Assembly (NCBI GenBank): GCA_034430155.1 | Contig: DAOUET010000069.1 | Coordinates: 1-64,000, forward strand | Length of the DNA: 64,000 bases | Source of the DNA: DAOUET01 sp034430155 | GTDB taxonomy: Bacteria; Chloroflexota; Anaerolineae; Anaerolineales; UBA4823 | Direction: 5' to 3' | In this document: positions 1 to 8,257 of the stretch, in pieces | Numbering within the stretch: position 1 is the stretch's first letter | Layout: every line of letters starts with the position of its first letter | Notes under the pieces: generated by a model | The model's database searches: none | The model's input: only the letters and a program-made list of their open reading frames with translations | What the model was told of the DNA's origin: nothing | Translations under genes and position numbers: made by a program

Positions 1-80
1 CCCTGGAGGCGTTACTCAGAGCCTGCACTATCTTTTGCACACCACCGGCGCTTCATGCCTGCCGGCTATATCTGTCAGGA

Positions 81-1871
81 TTATTCCCCCGCTGGCGGGT
101 TGGCAAGTATCCGGTAATCAGGGCAAATCCAACTTAACCCCTGCCAACACTCCCATGAAAAACTAATGGTCTGCGCCCCTCCAGCCCGCTGGGGGATTAG
201 CGCCAGGTTTCGAAAGGGTCCGCTCTGGCTACGCCACAACAAGCTGAAGCCCCAGCCGTGCCATCGCCAAACAGTGATGGAGCGCTGGTTATTGGCACCT
301 CGCGCCTCTAAGGCAACCAGTTCCTGGACGCCATCGCCATTGACATCACCCAGTTCCACCTCCAGGATTGGGTCACTGACTGCAGAGCCGCCCCACAGGA
401 TGCGATAAATCCCACCCCGATAGCCGATGATGAAGGGATGGCTGCTCTCGCCACCATCTGGCAACGGTTTGCAGATTGCCAGGAGCAGCTCGGCGCGCCC
501 ATCGTCATTTGGGTCACCCAGCGCCAGGTCGACCACACGCCATTCCGGTGGGCTTTGCCAGACCGGGTGCCCATCCTGGTAGATCGTAACGCTCGCTTCC
601 TGCCGGCGCACTTTCTCGGGGACGCCGTCCCCGCTCAAATCTGCCTGTCCTGACCAGAACAAACCCGACGCTTTCTCCTGAGACACCTCGACCGGCTGGC
701 AGCCTTGCTCCAAACATGCAAAACCCTGGCGGGGAGGTTTAGGGATTATCCGTTCGAGCAAAGCGCTGGCTTCCTCCGGTCCCATCCAGCGCGGACGGGG
801 GCCAGCCCACACCGGCAAGGTTTGCAACGCACGCAGGCCGCCTTTATCCAGGAAGAAGCGTAGAGCCAGTCCCTGTGCGCTTTCTTCTTGCCCTTGATCG
901 AAGACGAAGTTGCCCAAGCTGTAGACGAGCAGCTGCGTCCGCCCTGCTCCATTTTTAGATTCGTCCTGCCTGATTTCTATACCCTGGGCAACATGCGGGT
1001 GGTATCCAAGCACCACATCCGCTCCGGCATGTGCCATGACATGAGCCAGCTCTTGTTGGTTTGGGTCTGGATGGAGCTGGAATTCCCTACCCCAATGAAC
1101 CAAGATGACAACCGCGTCTGCCTGCGAACGAGCCTGGCGTATGTCTGCCTCAACCGCGGCAGCCAACCCTCCCATTTGCCAACTACCGCTGGAAGTCGTT
1201 GGCGTTCCTTGAGTGAGAGGTTGGTTCTCAATCGATCCCTGGGGAAGCGGGACGAGGTTGTACGTCAGGAAAGCGATAGTCACGCCATTGACCTGGCGTA
1301 TCGTCGCCGGCGGTACAGTTTCAGTATAGGCATCTTCTCCGAGGGTTGTGATTCCCCCCTTTTGCAATTCAGCCACTGTATTGGCAAGACCGGCTTCCCC
1401 AGCATCCAGGGCATGGTTGTTAGCCAGGCTCATGAGGTCGAACCCTGCCGCTTGCAGCTGCGAGACAGCTCCCTCAGGAACCAACAGCCGATAGGGATCG
1501 TATCCCGGATCGTTGGGGCCTTCCGGTAACCCCACCGATGAGTCAGGGATGACGCCCTCGAAATTGCCCAGAGTCAGATCAGCAGACTGGAGTTGTGGTG
1601 CTACCTGAGAAAATACATCTGGCGTGTTTTCCACCCCCCTACCCAGCATCACATCACCGACGGCAATCAGTTCAGCCAGGTTTTCATCTGGCGCCAGGAT
1701 CTCCCCATTGCGCAGGTAAATCCATGGAAAGCCGGGATCGTTGGATTGCCTCTGGGATGCGCTCCAATTCAACGCCGCAATTGCACAAGAAAGCAGCAAG
1801 ATTATTACGAGGACCAGGAAAAGTAACCTGGTCGGGTTACCATTCCGGTGGCTGGTTTGCATAAACGACAT
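81..1871 (-). CDS. CapA-family metallophosphoesterase with C-terminal FG-GAP-like repeats
   Basis: 596 residues. An N-terminal hydrophobic segment (about residues 15-35) anchors or exports the protein. The CapA/PGA_cap metallophosphatase core fills about residues 65-345, with the motifs AVGDVMLGRG, LGNFEG, SLANNHALDAG, VHWGRE and GYHPHV, which supply the metal-binding Asp, Asn and His residues. The C-terminal third has three Ca-loop-like motifs (DLSGDGVPE, DPNDDGRAE, DVNGDGVQE) typical of FG-GAP/VCBS propeller repeats. The family is linked to poly-gamma-glutamate or cell-surface polymer metabolism, but no capBC neighbours exist here, so the substrate is unknown. The start is preceded by AGGTG, and the gene overlaps the end of the upstream lipoprotein gene by 35 bp, so the two are probably translationally coupled. 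Confidence 0.85.
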   Translation of the reverse strand: MSFMQTSHRNGNPTRLLFLVLVIILLLSCAIAALNWSASQRQSNDPGFPWIYLRNGEILAPDENLAELIAVGDVMLGRGVENTPDVFSQVAPQLQSADLTLGNFEGVIPDSSVGLPEGPNDPGYDPYRLLVPEGAVSQLQAAGFDLMSLANNHALDAGEAGLANTVAELQKGGITTLGEDAYTETVPPATIRQVNGVTIAFLTYNLVPLPQGSIENQPLTQGTPTTSSGSWQMGGLAAAVEADIRQARSQADAVVILVHWGREFQLHPDPNQQELAHVMAHAGADVVLGYHPHVAQGIEIRQDESKNGAGRTQLLVYSLGNFVFDQGQEESAQGLALRFFLDKGGLRALQTLPVWAGPRPRWMGPEEASALLERIIPKPPRQGFACLEQGCQPVEVSQEKASGLFWSGQADLSGDGVPEKVRRQEASVTIYQDGHPVWQSPPEWRVVDLALGDPNDDGRAELLLAICKPLPDGGESSHPFIIGYRGGIYRILWGGSAVSDPILEVELGDVNGDGVQELVALEARGANNQRSITVWRWHGWGFSLLWRSQSGPFRNLALIPQRAGGAQTISFSWECWQGLSWICPDYRILANPPAGE

Positions 1872-4530
1872 TGCTCACCTGCCATCCCAATCCAGCTCCT
1901 TCACCAAGACGTTCCAGGGTATAAGTCACGTCCAGATCATACGGTCCACGCTCAGCCAGCGGCTGTTCGTCGTAATTTGGATAATCGCCCTGATATGCAT
2001 ATAACTTATCCTGCCAGGTCTCTCGCACAGTGACTACCGCAATGGAGTCGCTCTGCAGGTCAAAGGAGCGCGTGAGGGAACCGGCCAGCTGGTGACCCAA
2101 ATAACGTTTCTCGGCCAGCCAGCTTTGGATCTGGACCTTTACCTGCGCTAATTTACCCCCTGCATCTGGAAGGTAATCGCCAGATTGATACCAGTAGGCG
2201 CTGGTTAGTGAGCGTTGAAAATCAAAGATTGCCCGGCTCAGGTCGTCATATTCGCTGGCTTGGACCAGGAAACTGCCCGTCCATTCCGGCAGGGGGGGAG
2301 CCTGACCTGCGTCGAGCATCTGGCGCCATTTCTCGTCGGTCAGGCGGTCGTCAATTGGCCAGGGAAATTCATAATATGAAAAAACGCCGCCCTTGTTCAC
2401 CTGCAGGTAGGTAGTGCCATCCGCCTCAACGATCGGGACGATCACGTAGATCGGATTGACTCGCCCGATGGCTTCCTCGAGAGCCGCCGCTGGTGGACTG
2501 GGATCGGTAGCGACATCGGCGATTACCGCTGCTTGCGGTTCTTCTTCCATAAAGCGCGGGGCGTTAGGCTCTTCCATATCCGTGTCAGCTGCTGCCATAG
2601 TCAGGTTTTCCAGGTCGCCGCCGTAAAAGCGGATGGTGGTATATTCTTCCTCGCTCAAGGGCTCACCGCTCAATTCTTTCTCGGCCATCGTTTGCAGGTC
2701 GCCCGCCATGTTCTCGAGTCTCACCAGGCTTTGCTGGTCCAGTTCGTTGAGCAATCCCCGGCTCTCTAGACCGCTGCGGGTCATGGCAGTCAGAGCTGCC
2801 AGGCGGGCATAAAAAACCGGCACCGGCTCGACGTAACCTTTAGGCGGCAATGGTGGCGGAGGCGGAGGGCCAGCCCCCAGCTCAGCATATACTTGCTTGG
2901 CATAAAGTATGGTGTCGTGCTTCAATTCTGCCCAGCTGCCCAGGACGGTGTTCAACTGCTTGTCTAACCAGGCCGGCGACAGCATAAAAGCTGGATAGCC
3001 ATCGCCCGGAACTTCCAACAGTGGGTGGAAGCTGTACAACCAGGTATTGTAAAGTGTCTCAGTCCAATCTGCTTGCGTTAAACTGGAGGTCCAGGCCCGC
3101 ATTTTTCCCATCTGCTGGGGGTAATTTTCATAGCTGGTCTCACCCATCTGGTCCAACAGCTGGTAAGCGCGCTCAGAACCCATGGCAGCCAGAATATCCA
3201 GACCTTTGGGGAGTCCACGCCGGTTCTCTGGTGTGCCTACGTTACGGTAAATTAGCTGGCGAAATATATAAGCATCTGGCACGAAACGCTGGCCCATAAA
3301 GCGCATACCCTTGGTGGTTTCTTCAATATTGTCGGTATCCATGATGACGATCCCCAGGATCTTTGGCGGAGGCAACTTGTCAGCCAGTTGGATGAATTCA
3401 TCCAACTTGGCTTCATCCACCAGGGAAGTAACCGCCACACCCGGACCGTAGATGCTATCCATTACATCCCGGTACTGGAGCACGGTCAGGTCGTCACTCC
3501 GCCCGACGAAGAAGACAGTTGGGCTATAGAGATCCATCCAGGCTTCCAGGGCTGGCTTGCCATTCACCTGGGCATTGGCAATCGCCTTTACCAACAACAA
3601 AGCCGAACGAGTCTCAGACCGCCCAACCTCTGGATCCTTGGTTTTCAAACGGAAGGTCATTCGCCCGTACCACATCATGCTCTTGAAATAAGCTTTCAGC
3701 TCTTCGCTGCGGGTGTAATGGCCCCGCGGGATGTACTGGGTATAATCTTCGCCAAACTCTAATCCTGGGAACAAAGGTGAAGGCAAGATGCCAGCGGCAG
3801 CCTCGATCTGTGCCAGCTCTGCCTGGACAAGGTCGGCTGCATAGGCCGGGGTTTGAACGGAAGGGTCTAGCAATTTACTGGCGACCGCCACGAAAGCTAC
3901 CGTGCGCCGGGCGGGGTCTTCCCAGGCAGTGCTCTGGAGTGCCTGATACTGGCGCTCGCTTTCTGCCAGCACGGCTTGATTGAGGTCGCGCAGAAGTGGA
4001 ATAAAATGCTCGACCTCGGAAGTGCGAAGCACCTTATCGAACAGCAAATGGTAAACGTGCAATAGTGAATCACTGGTGACAAAGACCGGCAGGTTATCGT
4101 AGCGGGCTTTCTCGTACAGGGTGAAGAATTCCTTTTCTGTACCGGGGGTGACCACAAAACCATCTCGCTTCAAACTTTGGAGATGGAGATCCGATAAAAT
4201 GAAGGGGTTACGGACATTGCTTAGATCTGCCGCCACCGGCTCCTGGTACATAACCGGGACGACCTCCACGGGCGATTCCTGGTATGGTGCAAAGGCCGGC
4301 ATAAGGCTGGTAGGTATGGCGACCGGCGATGGCGCTATGGTTGCCTCTGCGCTTGGGGTCTCCACTGGAGGTGGAATGGTGGCGGATTCAAAGGTCTCTG
4401 AACCGGCCGGGGTGCCAGGTGATGTTGGGGTTGCCGGCGATGGTGAAAACAGCTGGCATGCCCCTACCAGAAAGACCACGGAGAAAATTACGGCCCCCCA
4501 AATCCATTTTGATTGATATTTATTTTGCAT
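1837..4530 (-). CDS. DUF3160 domain lipoprotein
   Basis: 897 residues from an ATG preceded by a strong GGGGAGGAGGG ribosome binding site; an in-frame ATG 60 bp further upstream lacks one. Lipoprotein signal peptide with lipobox VGAC (Cys about residue 25), followed by a Thr/Pro/Ser-rich spacer of about 55 residues, then a large globular region matching the DUF3160 family (for example PVFVTSDSLLHVYHLLFD, SALLLVKAIAN, GDYPNYDEQ). DUF3160 proteins are secreted or surface-anchored and have no established activity. A short proline run (GPPPPPPLPPKG) lies mid-protein. First gene of a two-gene minus-strand unit with the CapA-like gene. Function beyond surface location is not known. Confidence 0.85.
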   Translation of the reverse strand: MQNKYQSKWIWGAVIFSVVFLVGACQLFSPSPATPTSPGTPAGSETFESATIPPPVETPSAEATIAPSPVAIPTSLMPAFAPYQESPVEVVPVMYQEPVAADLSNVRNPFILSDLHLQSLKRDGFVVTPGTEKEFFTLYEKARYDNLPVFVTSDSLLHVYHLLFDKVLRTSEVEHFIPLLRDLNQAVLAESERQYQALQSTAWEDPARRTVAFVAVASKLLDPSVQTPAYAADLVQAELAQIEAAAGILPSPLFPGLEFGEDYTQYIPRGHYTRSEELKAYFKSMMWYGRMTFRLKTKDPEVGRSETRSALLLVKAIANAQVNGKPALEAWMDLYSPTVFFVGRSDDLTVLQYRDVMDSIYGPGVAVTSLVDEAKLDEFIQLADKLPPPKILGIVIMDTDNIEETTKGMRFMGQRFVPDAYIFRQLIYRNVGTPENRRGLPKGLDILAAMGSERAYQLLDQMGETSYENYPQQMGKMRAWTSSLTQADWTETLYNTWLYSFHPLLEVPGDGYPAFMLSPAWLDKQLNTVLGSWAELKHDTILYAKQVYAELGAGPPPPPPLPPKGYVEPVPVFYARLAALTAMTRSGLESRGLLNELDQQSLVRLENMAGDLQTMAEKELSGEPLSEEEYTTIRFYGGDLENLTMAAADTDMEEPNAPRFMEEEPQAAVIADVATDPSPPAAALEEAIGRVNPIYVIVPIVEADGTTYLQVNKGGVFSYYEFPWPIDDRLTDEKWRQMLDAGQAPPLPEWTGSFLVQASEYDDLSRAIFDFQRSLTSAYWYQSGDYLPDAGGKLAQVKVQIQSWLAEKRYLGHQLAGSLTRSFDLQSDSIAVVTVRETWQDKLYAYQGDYPNYDEQPLAERGPYDLDVTYTLERLGEGAGLGWQVSNVVYANQPPEW

Positions 4531-4756
4531 GGCTGCTGCCCTCCTCCCCGAATTATATATCAGATGGCTTTGCAATGATATCCCAAACAAAGGAAAAGCC
4601 AGGGGATCGCATTTCTGCTGCCTGCATGATTGCGATCAAGTATTTGTATCCTCCATACCGATAATGACTGGACAAGCCAACCCCTTTAAAGAGGCCTGCT
4701 GCGGGTTGAAACCCTGAGATATAAGGCTCTCTGGGATTTGCCGTGATGGGGTAGAT

Positions 4757-4801
4757 ATATGGGGGTGTTGGGCAGGCGCAACCCGCCCAACACCCCCATA
4801 T
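4757..4801. repeat. 17-bp perfect inverted repeat (hairpin)
   Basis: Arms ATATGGGGGTGTTGGGC (4757-4773) and its exact complement (4785-4801) surround an 11-nt loop. It lies between the divergent DUF3160 gene and the four-repeat gene. The core GGGGGTGTTGGGC closely resembles the hairpin core at 33932-33966 and part of the one near 22470, so it may be a member of a dispersed hairpin family. The rest of 4591-4880 holds no recognisable gene; a TATAAT at 4837-4842 could be the -10 for the next gene. Confidence 0.7.
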
Positions 4802-4880
4802 CTAACCTTTACCACGGGGATTCCCAAAGATCGAGATATAATTCAATTGAGCGAAGGGCAACCGGTGCTCAGGTAGCAGC

Positions 4881-5171
4881 ATGAAGAAAGTCTTCCCCGA
4901 TTGCGGACATCCACAGGGGCAGAGGGTCGTTCCCTGGTTCCGCTTGGTGGAAGGCCAGCTTTATCCTGACTACGGCCATCCCAAGGGGGAGAAGTCGAAA
5001 CCCTGGTACTTCATCTTAAATGATAAACTCTATCCAGATGTTGGGCATCCAGAATGGCCCCGCAGGACTCCCTTTTACCGCCTGGTGAACGACAAACTGT
5101 ATCCGGATGTCGGTCACCCAGATGGGCCGGGGGAGCAACCTTGGTTTCGGATCATCGCAGAAAACGATTGA
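4881..5171 (+). CDS. small protein made of four YPD-GHP repeats
   Basis: 96 residues consisting almost entirely of four tandem units of about 23 residues, each built as (L/V)(Y/F)PD-x-GHP, a charged or proline linker, P(W/F)(F/Y), then a hydrophobic stretch ending in a turn (starts at about residues 4, 27, 50 and 73). No signal peptide, no membrane segment, and a single cysteine (PDCGHP). The regular alternation suggests a small beta-repeat fold with one His and one Asp per unit. I do not recognise a named family. The ribosome binding site is weak (AGG ten bases upstream). The next gene downstream is a fragment, so it may be an isolated gene at the edge of a decayed region. Confidence 0.6.
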   Translation: MKKVFPDCGHPQGQRVVPWFRLVEGQLYPDYGHPKGEKSKPWYFILNDKLYPDVGHPEWPRRTPFYRLVNDKLYPDVGHPDGPGEQPWFRIIAEND

Positions 5172-5194
5172 GTCTCAGCCCGGCATAAGGCAGG

Positions 5195-5389
5195 TTACAT
5201 GGCGACCAAGGCCAGGATGTTACCTTCGGTGTCTTTAAACCAGGCTGATTTGTTGGTTCCAATAGTGGCAATCCCGCGTGCGTCAGTCTTGATATCCCCC
5301 ATATCGTATTGTTCGAATTTCACGCCTCTGGCAGACAATTCGTCAACGGTTTTCTCGATATTTTCCACGGCGAAGGTGGCTGCGGTCAT
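5195..5389 (-). pseudogene. truncated VOC/glyoxalase-family gene (C-terminal half only)
   Basis: The 64 readable residues match the C-terminal half of glyoxalase/bleomycin-resistance (VOC) proteins: AATFAVENIEKTVDELSARG, then EQYDMGDIKTD, and the end motif AWFKDTEGNILALV. Full-length members have about 120-130 residues, so the N-terminal half is missing. The reading frame continues a few codons upstream (reading QPD before the apparent Met) and then meets the start of an MFS fragment running the other way. The apparent ATG at 5389 is therefore probably an internal codon. Non-functional, or at best half a domain. Confidence 0.75.
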
Positions 5390-5391
5390 AT

Positions 5392-5967
5392 CTGGTTGCC
5401 GTTTTGGCTGGAGTGGTCGGTTACGGAGTTATGACCTTCATCATGATCGCTACGCCCATCAGCATGCACGTCATCGATAAGCTTTCTATCGACCAGACTA
5501 CTACGGTGATTCAAAGCCATATCATCGCTATGTACCTTCCTTCCCTGGTGACCGGTTTTCTCACCACCCGCTTTGGCCCTCTTAAGGTAGCCGCAAGTGG
5601 TGCCCTCAGCATGCTGGTATGCGTCCTGCTGGCCATATCCAGTCGCAGCATGCTGAATTATTGGAGCGCCCTGATCCTGCTGGGGATTGGCTGGAATTTC
5701 CTTTTCATAGGAGGCACCACCCTGCTAACCCAGAGCTATCGCCTGGGAGAGCGTTTTAACGCACAGGCTGCCAATGATTTCATGATATTCACAATCCAGG
5801 CCTTTACCTCTTTATCCGCCGGAACGGTGATCTTCCGCACCAATTGGACCCTGCTGAACCTGCTCAACCTGCCGGTTCTGCTGGTTATGCTATTGGCTTT
5901 GTTTTGGATGCAACGTTATACAAAACGTGCGGCTCCGGTGCAAATCCAAGCCGCCATCCCGGAATAA
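5392..5967 (+). pseudogene. truncated MFS transporter gene (C-terminal half only)
   Basis: About 190 codons encode six hydrophobic segments resembling the second half of a major facilitator transporter (GVVGYGVMTFIMIATPISMH, LLGIGWNFLFIGGTTLLTQS, a soluble positively charged tail). Family members have about 400 residues and twelve helices. The frame opens inside a helix at 5392 (LVAVLAGVVGYG) with no ribosome binding site, directly against the broken end of the VOC fragment. Both genes are thus missing their 5' halves at one junction, the mark of a deletion or rearrangement. Confidence 0.75.
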
Positions 5968-6076
5968 AGCCTCTCGAACCCAACCAAACGCTAGATCTTC
6001 ACCCACAGTTCCATCCTCACCTGCTAGGACTGGCAGTTGTCTCCGTCAAACCGATGGGGTTTGGGATGCAAAATAA

Positions 6077-6151
6077 TGGGTGCTTGATTCCTTCAAACCC
6101 TATATGGAAAACGGGAAGCCGCTTTCGTATGAGGATTGGCAGTTGAGCTAG
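6077..6151 (+). pseudogene. possible C-terminal remnant of an unknown gene
   Basis: About 24 codons between two in-frame stops read WVLDSFKPYMENG followed by KPLSYEDWQLS and TAG, which looks like the tail of a real protein rather than random sequence. No start codon context is present. It lies in the 5968-6186 spacer after the MFS fragment, a region that otherwise shows nothing. The family is not recognised and the call rests only on composition. Confidence 0.25.
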
Positions 6152-6186
6152 AGATAGTTGAAAGATCAGATTAGCGGGTATAGCGC

Positions 6187-8082
6187 TTATTTGTCTTTGT
6201 TTTTATTTTTATCCTGCTTATCCTGATCAGGAGGCATGCCTTTGGTTCCAGAACCATACTGGTACACCGATCGCCACGGCATGTAATGGGTGTCAAATGT
6301 GTCCTTGAAGAGCACCTCGCCATTGCGCGTGACCGTGCGAGTGATGCTCACATCGGCTCCTTCCACTTCCCAATCTACCTGTTTGATTTCCCCTTTTGAC
6401 AGGTCGGGATTCTCCTCATAAAGTGGATCTGGGGGCTCTTCCTTATTCATCAAACCACTGGTTTCCCAATCTACCTGGCGTCCGTCGGAGGTGGCATAGA
6501 ATTTCCACGTCAGGGAGCGCCCCGCCGGGTTGACATAGGTTTCCATTAAAAGCCAGCCCGGCGAGTCATTGATGAATTTGAAATCCACTAGCGGTACATA
6601 TACAGTCGCGTCTAAACCTGCCAGACTGGTGTTTACACTCCCATCTGCACGCAGCTCGTAGTAGTACACCCTGTAAGCATGCGGATGCCGTTCCACAACC
6701 GGATAGCCCCCAAAGAACACCGTGCGGAACAGGGTGGTGCTCACCTGGCAAACGCCGCCACCCACACCTTTGATGGTACGATTCCCAAAAATGATCAAGG
6801 CCTCTGCATAACCGTTGTTCAGGCTGACATCTCCCAAGACATCGGCCATCGAAAAAGTCCCACCTGGGGGCACCAGTAAGCCATGAAACCTGCCAGCAGC
6901 TGTCTGTATGTTTTGAATGCGATCGGCACTCGAGCCGTAGAAATATGAGGTCTGTACACTTACCAGATCTCGGATGCCGAGCTGTTCGGCTGTGGCGTCG
7001 TCCCCTATTTCAGGCTCGGAATAAGCCATATCTAGAGAAATATGGTGATCACCGGCCAGTAATTTCTGGTTAATTGCCTGGATAGTGGTTTCAATATCCA
7101 GGCTGCGGCCAATGACTGCCGGCTGGATGAGCTCCAATTGACGGTTGTCATCGTTAAAGATAAAGCGGGCATTTTGTTTGTTCCGAACCAGTTCGGGTGC
7201 AATTCCCTCTAAGAAAGATCGCAAAGCCTCTTCTTGCAACCCAACCTGATAGCGGTCCCCTTCAGGTGAAGGCACACGCTCGATGGTCAACATGCTCGCC
7301 AGGTCCTCTGGCTTGAATATCCAAGGACCTGCATCAGCCTTGCTTTCTCCGGGAACGACCAAAGTCAAAGAGTCGCTCAAAATCTGGCGGGCCAGGGCGG
7401 CCTGCTCGCTAACGTCAATTATAGCTGGTTTGATTTCTGAGACGGTCAAGGCAACTTCCCCATCCTGCAACGTTTGCAACTGCTTCCTGAGCATCTCAAG
7501 CGAAGCCGGAATATCTAGGGTGCGACCGATCTGTCCTGGGGTGACCACCACATTCACGCCATCCACACTCAGAGAGGCCTCCAGTGCAGGGAGATCAATC
7601 TGGTCTGCGACGTCTTTGAGATAATTGTAGGCCACTCGTTCGTCAAAAACGTATTGGGGCGTTATCCCTTTTCCGTAATACCAGGTTGTGAATTGTGTCC
7701 ATAAACGCACAACCAGGTTCCCCTGACGCCCTTGACGATACGCCGAAAGGGCGGTTGATTCTGGGTCTAAATAGAATCCCACATCTGCCGGCGTAGCCAA
7801 CCAAATTTTTCCTTCCCTTCGTAATAAAATGCGGCCGTGTTCTGGATATTCGAGCTGGTTTTGCAACCGCGTGGCAGCTTCTTTTGGTTTTAAACCTGAC
7901 AGGTCTATACCTACCACCGAAAAACCAGGATATATCCGGCCTGCAAAGTAAACCTCAAAACCAATAGCAAGGGCACCCAATGCAATTACGAAAATGACGG
8001 CACCACCTAGCAGCGCGGCCAGAATCTGGGGAAGGATGTCCAGAGGTCGCCGGAGAGCAGTTGTTGACGAATAGTTTCTCAT
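6187..8082 (-). CDS. VanW family protein with peptidoglycan-binding-like domains (YoaR type)
   Basis: 631 residues. One N-terminal membrane segment (about residues 20-48), then two putative peptidoglycan-binding (PG_binding_4-like) repeats at about 70-200 and 205-340, then a VanW domain at about 370-510 with the hallmark GGTFSMADVLGDVS, GVGGGVCQVSTTLF and HPHAYRVYYYE motifs. The C-terminal 80 residues resemble a G5-like surface module and end in a very Lys/Asp-rich tail. VanW domains occur in some glycopeptide-resistance clusters, but most genomic copies are general cell-wall proteins of unknown activity. It stands alone, with its own promoter and a hairpin in the 5' leader. Confidence 0.85.
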   Translation of the reverse strand: MRNYSSTTALRRPLDILPQILAALLGGAVIFVIALGALAIGFEVYFAGRIYPGFSVVGIDLSGLKPKEAATRLQNQLEYPEHGRILLRREGKIWLATPADVGFYLDPESTALSAYRQGRQGNLVVRLWTQFTTWYYGKGITPQYVFDERVAYNYLKDVADQIDLPALEASLSVDGVNVVVTPGQIGRTLDIPASLEMLRKQLQTLQDGEVALTVSEIKPAIIDVSEQAALARQILSDSLTLVVPGESKADAGPWIFKPEDLASMLTIERVPSPEGDRYQVGLQEEALRSFLEGIAPELVRNKQNARFIFNDDNRQLELIQPAVIGRSLDIETTIQAINQKLLAGDHHISLDMAYSEPEIGDDATAEQLGIRDLVSVQTSYFYGSSADRIQNIQTAAGRFHGLLVPPGGTFSMADVLGDVSLNNGYAEALIIFGNRTIKGVGGGVCQVSTTLFRTVFFGGYPVVERHPHAYRVYYYELRADGSVNTSLAGLDATVYVPLVDFKFINDSPGWLLMETYVNPAGRSLTWKFYATSDGRQVDWETSGLMNKEEPPDPLYEENPDLSKGEIKQVDWEVEGADVSITRTVTRNGEVLFKDTFDTHYMPWRSVYQYGSGTKGMPPDQDKQDKNKNKDK

Positions 8083-8106
8083 AGATACGACTCAAACGTT
8101 TTGAAA

Positions 8107-8129
8107 ACTGGTTGGGTTCCCCAACCAGT
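8107..8129 (-). promoter_or_regulatory. 5'-leader hairpin of the VanW gene
   Basis: A perfect 10-bp inverted repeat (ACTGGTTGGG and its complement, 3-nt loop) lies 25-47 bp upstream of the VanW start codon, downstream of the predicted minus-strand promoter. There is no U-tract, so it is not a standard terminator; it may stabilise the mRNA or bind a regulator. Confidence 0.45.
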
Positions 8130-8135
8130 CGGTTA

Positions 8136-8164
8136 ATTGTACCAAATACGGCCCATTAAGAAAA
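8136..8164 (-). promoter_or_regulatory. candidate promoter of the VanW gene
   Basis: On the minus strand: TTTTCT, 17-nt spacer, TACAAT with the extended -10 element TGG just upstream. The -35 is poor; the call rests on the -10 and spacing. Confidence 0.4.
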
Positions 8165-8257
8165 CGAAGCATTTGCCTTTTAGCTTTACCAGCAGTACCC
8201 ACCCATGAGGCGTATAATACCCTCTCCGTGATTTCGAGGATCGTTAAGGAGAGCCCT

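Noticed and set aside
1..80. Possible gene fragment at the left edge
   Set aside because: No frame stays open usefully; only the region after the CapA-like stop codon.
888..1529. 213-codon open frame on the plus strand
   Set aside because: Lies inside the CapA-like gene on the other strand, with no motifs or ribosome binding site.
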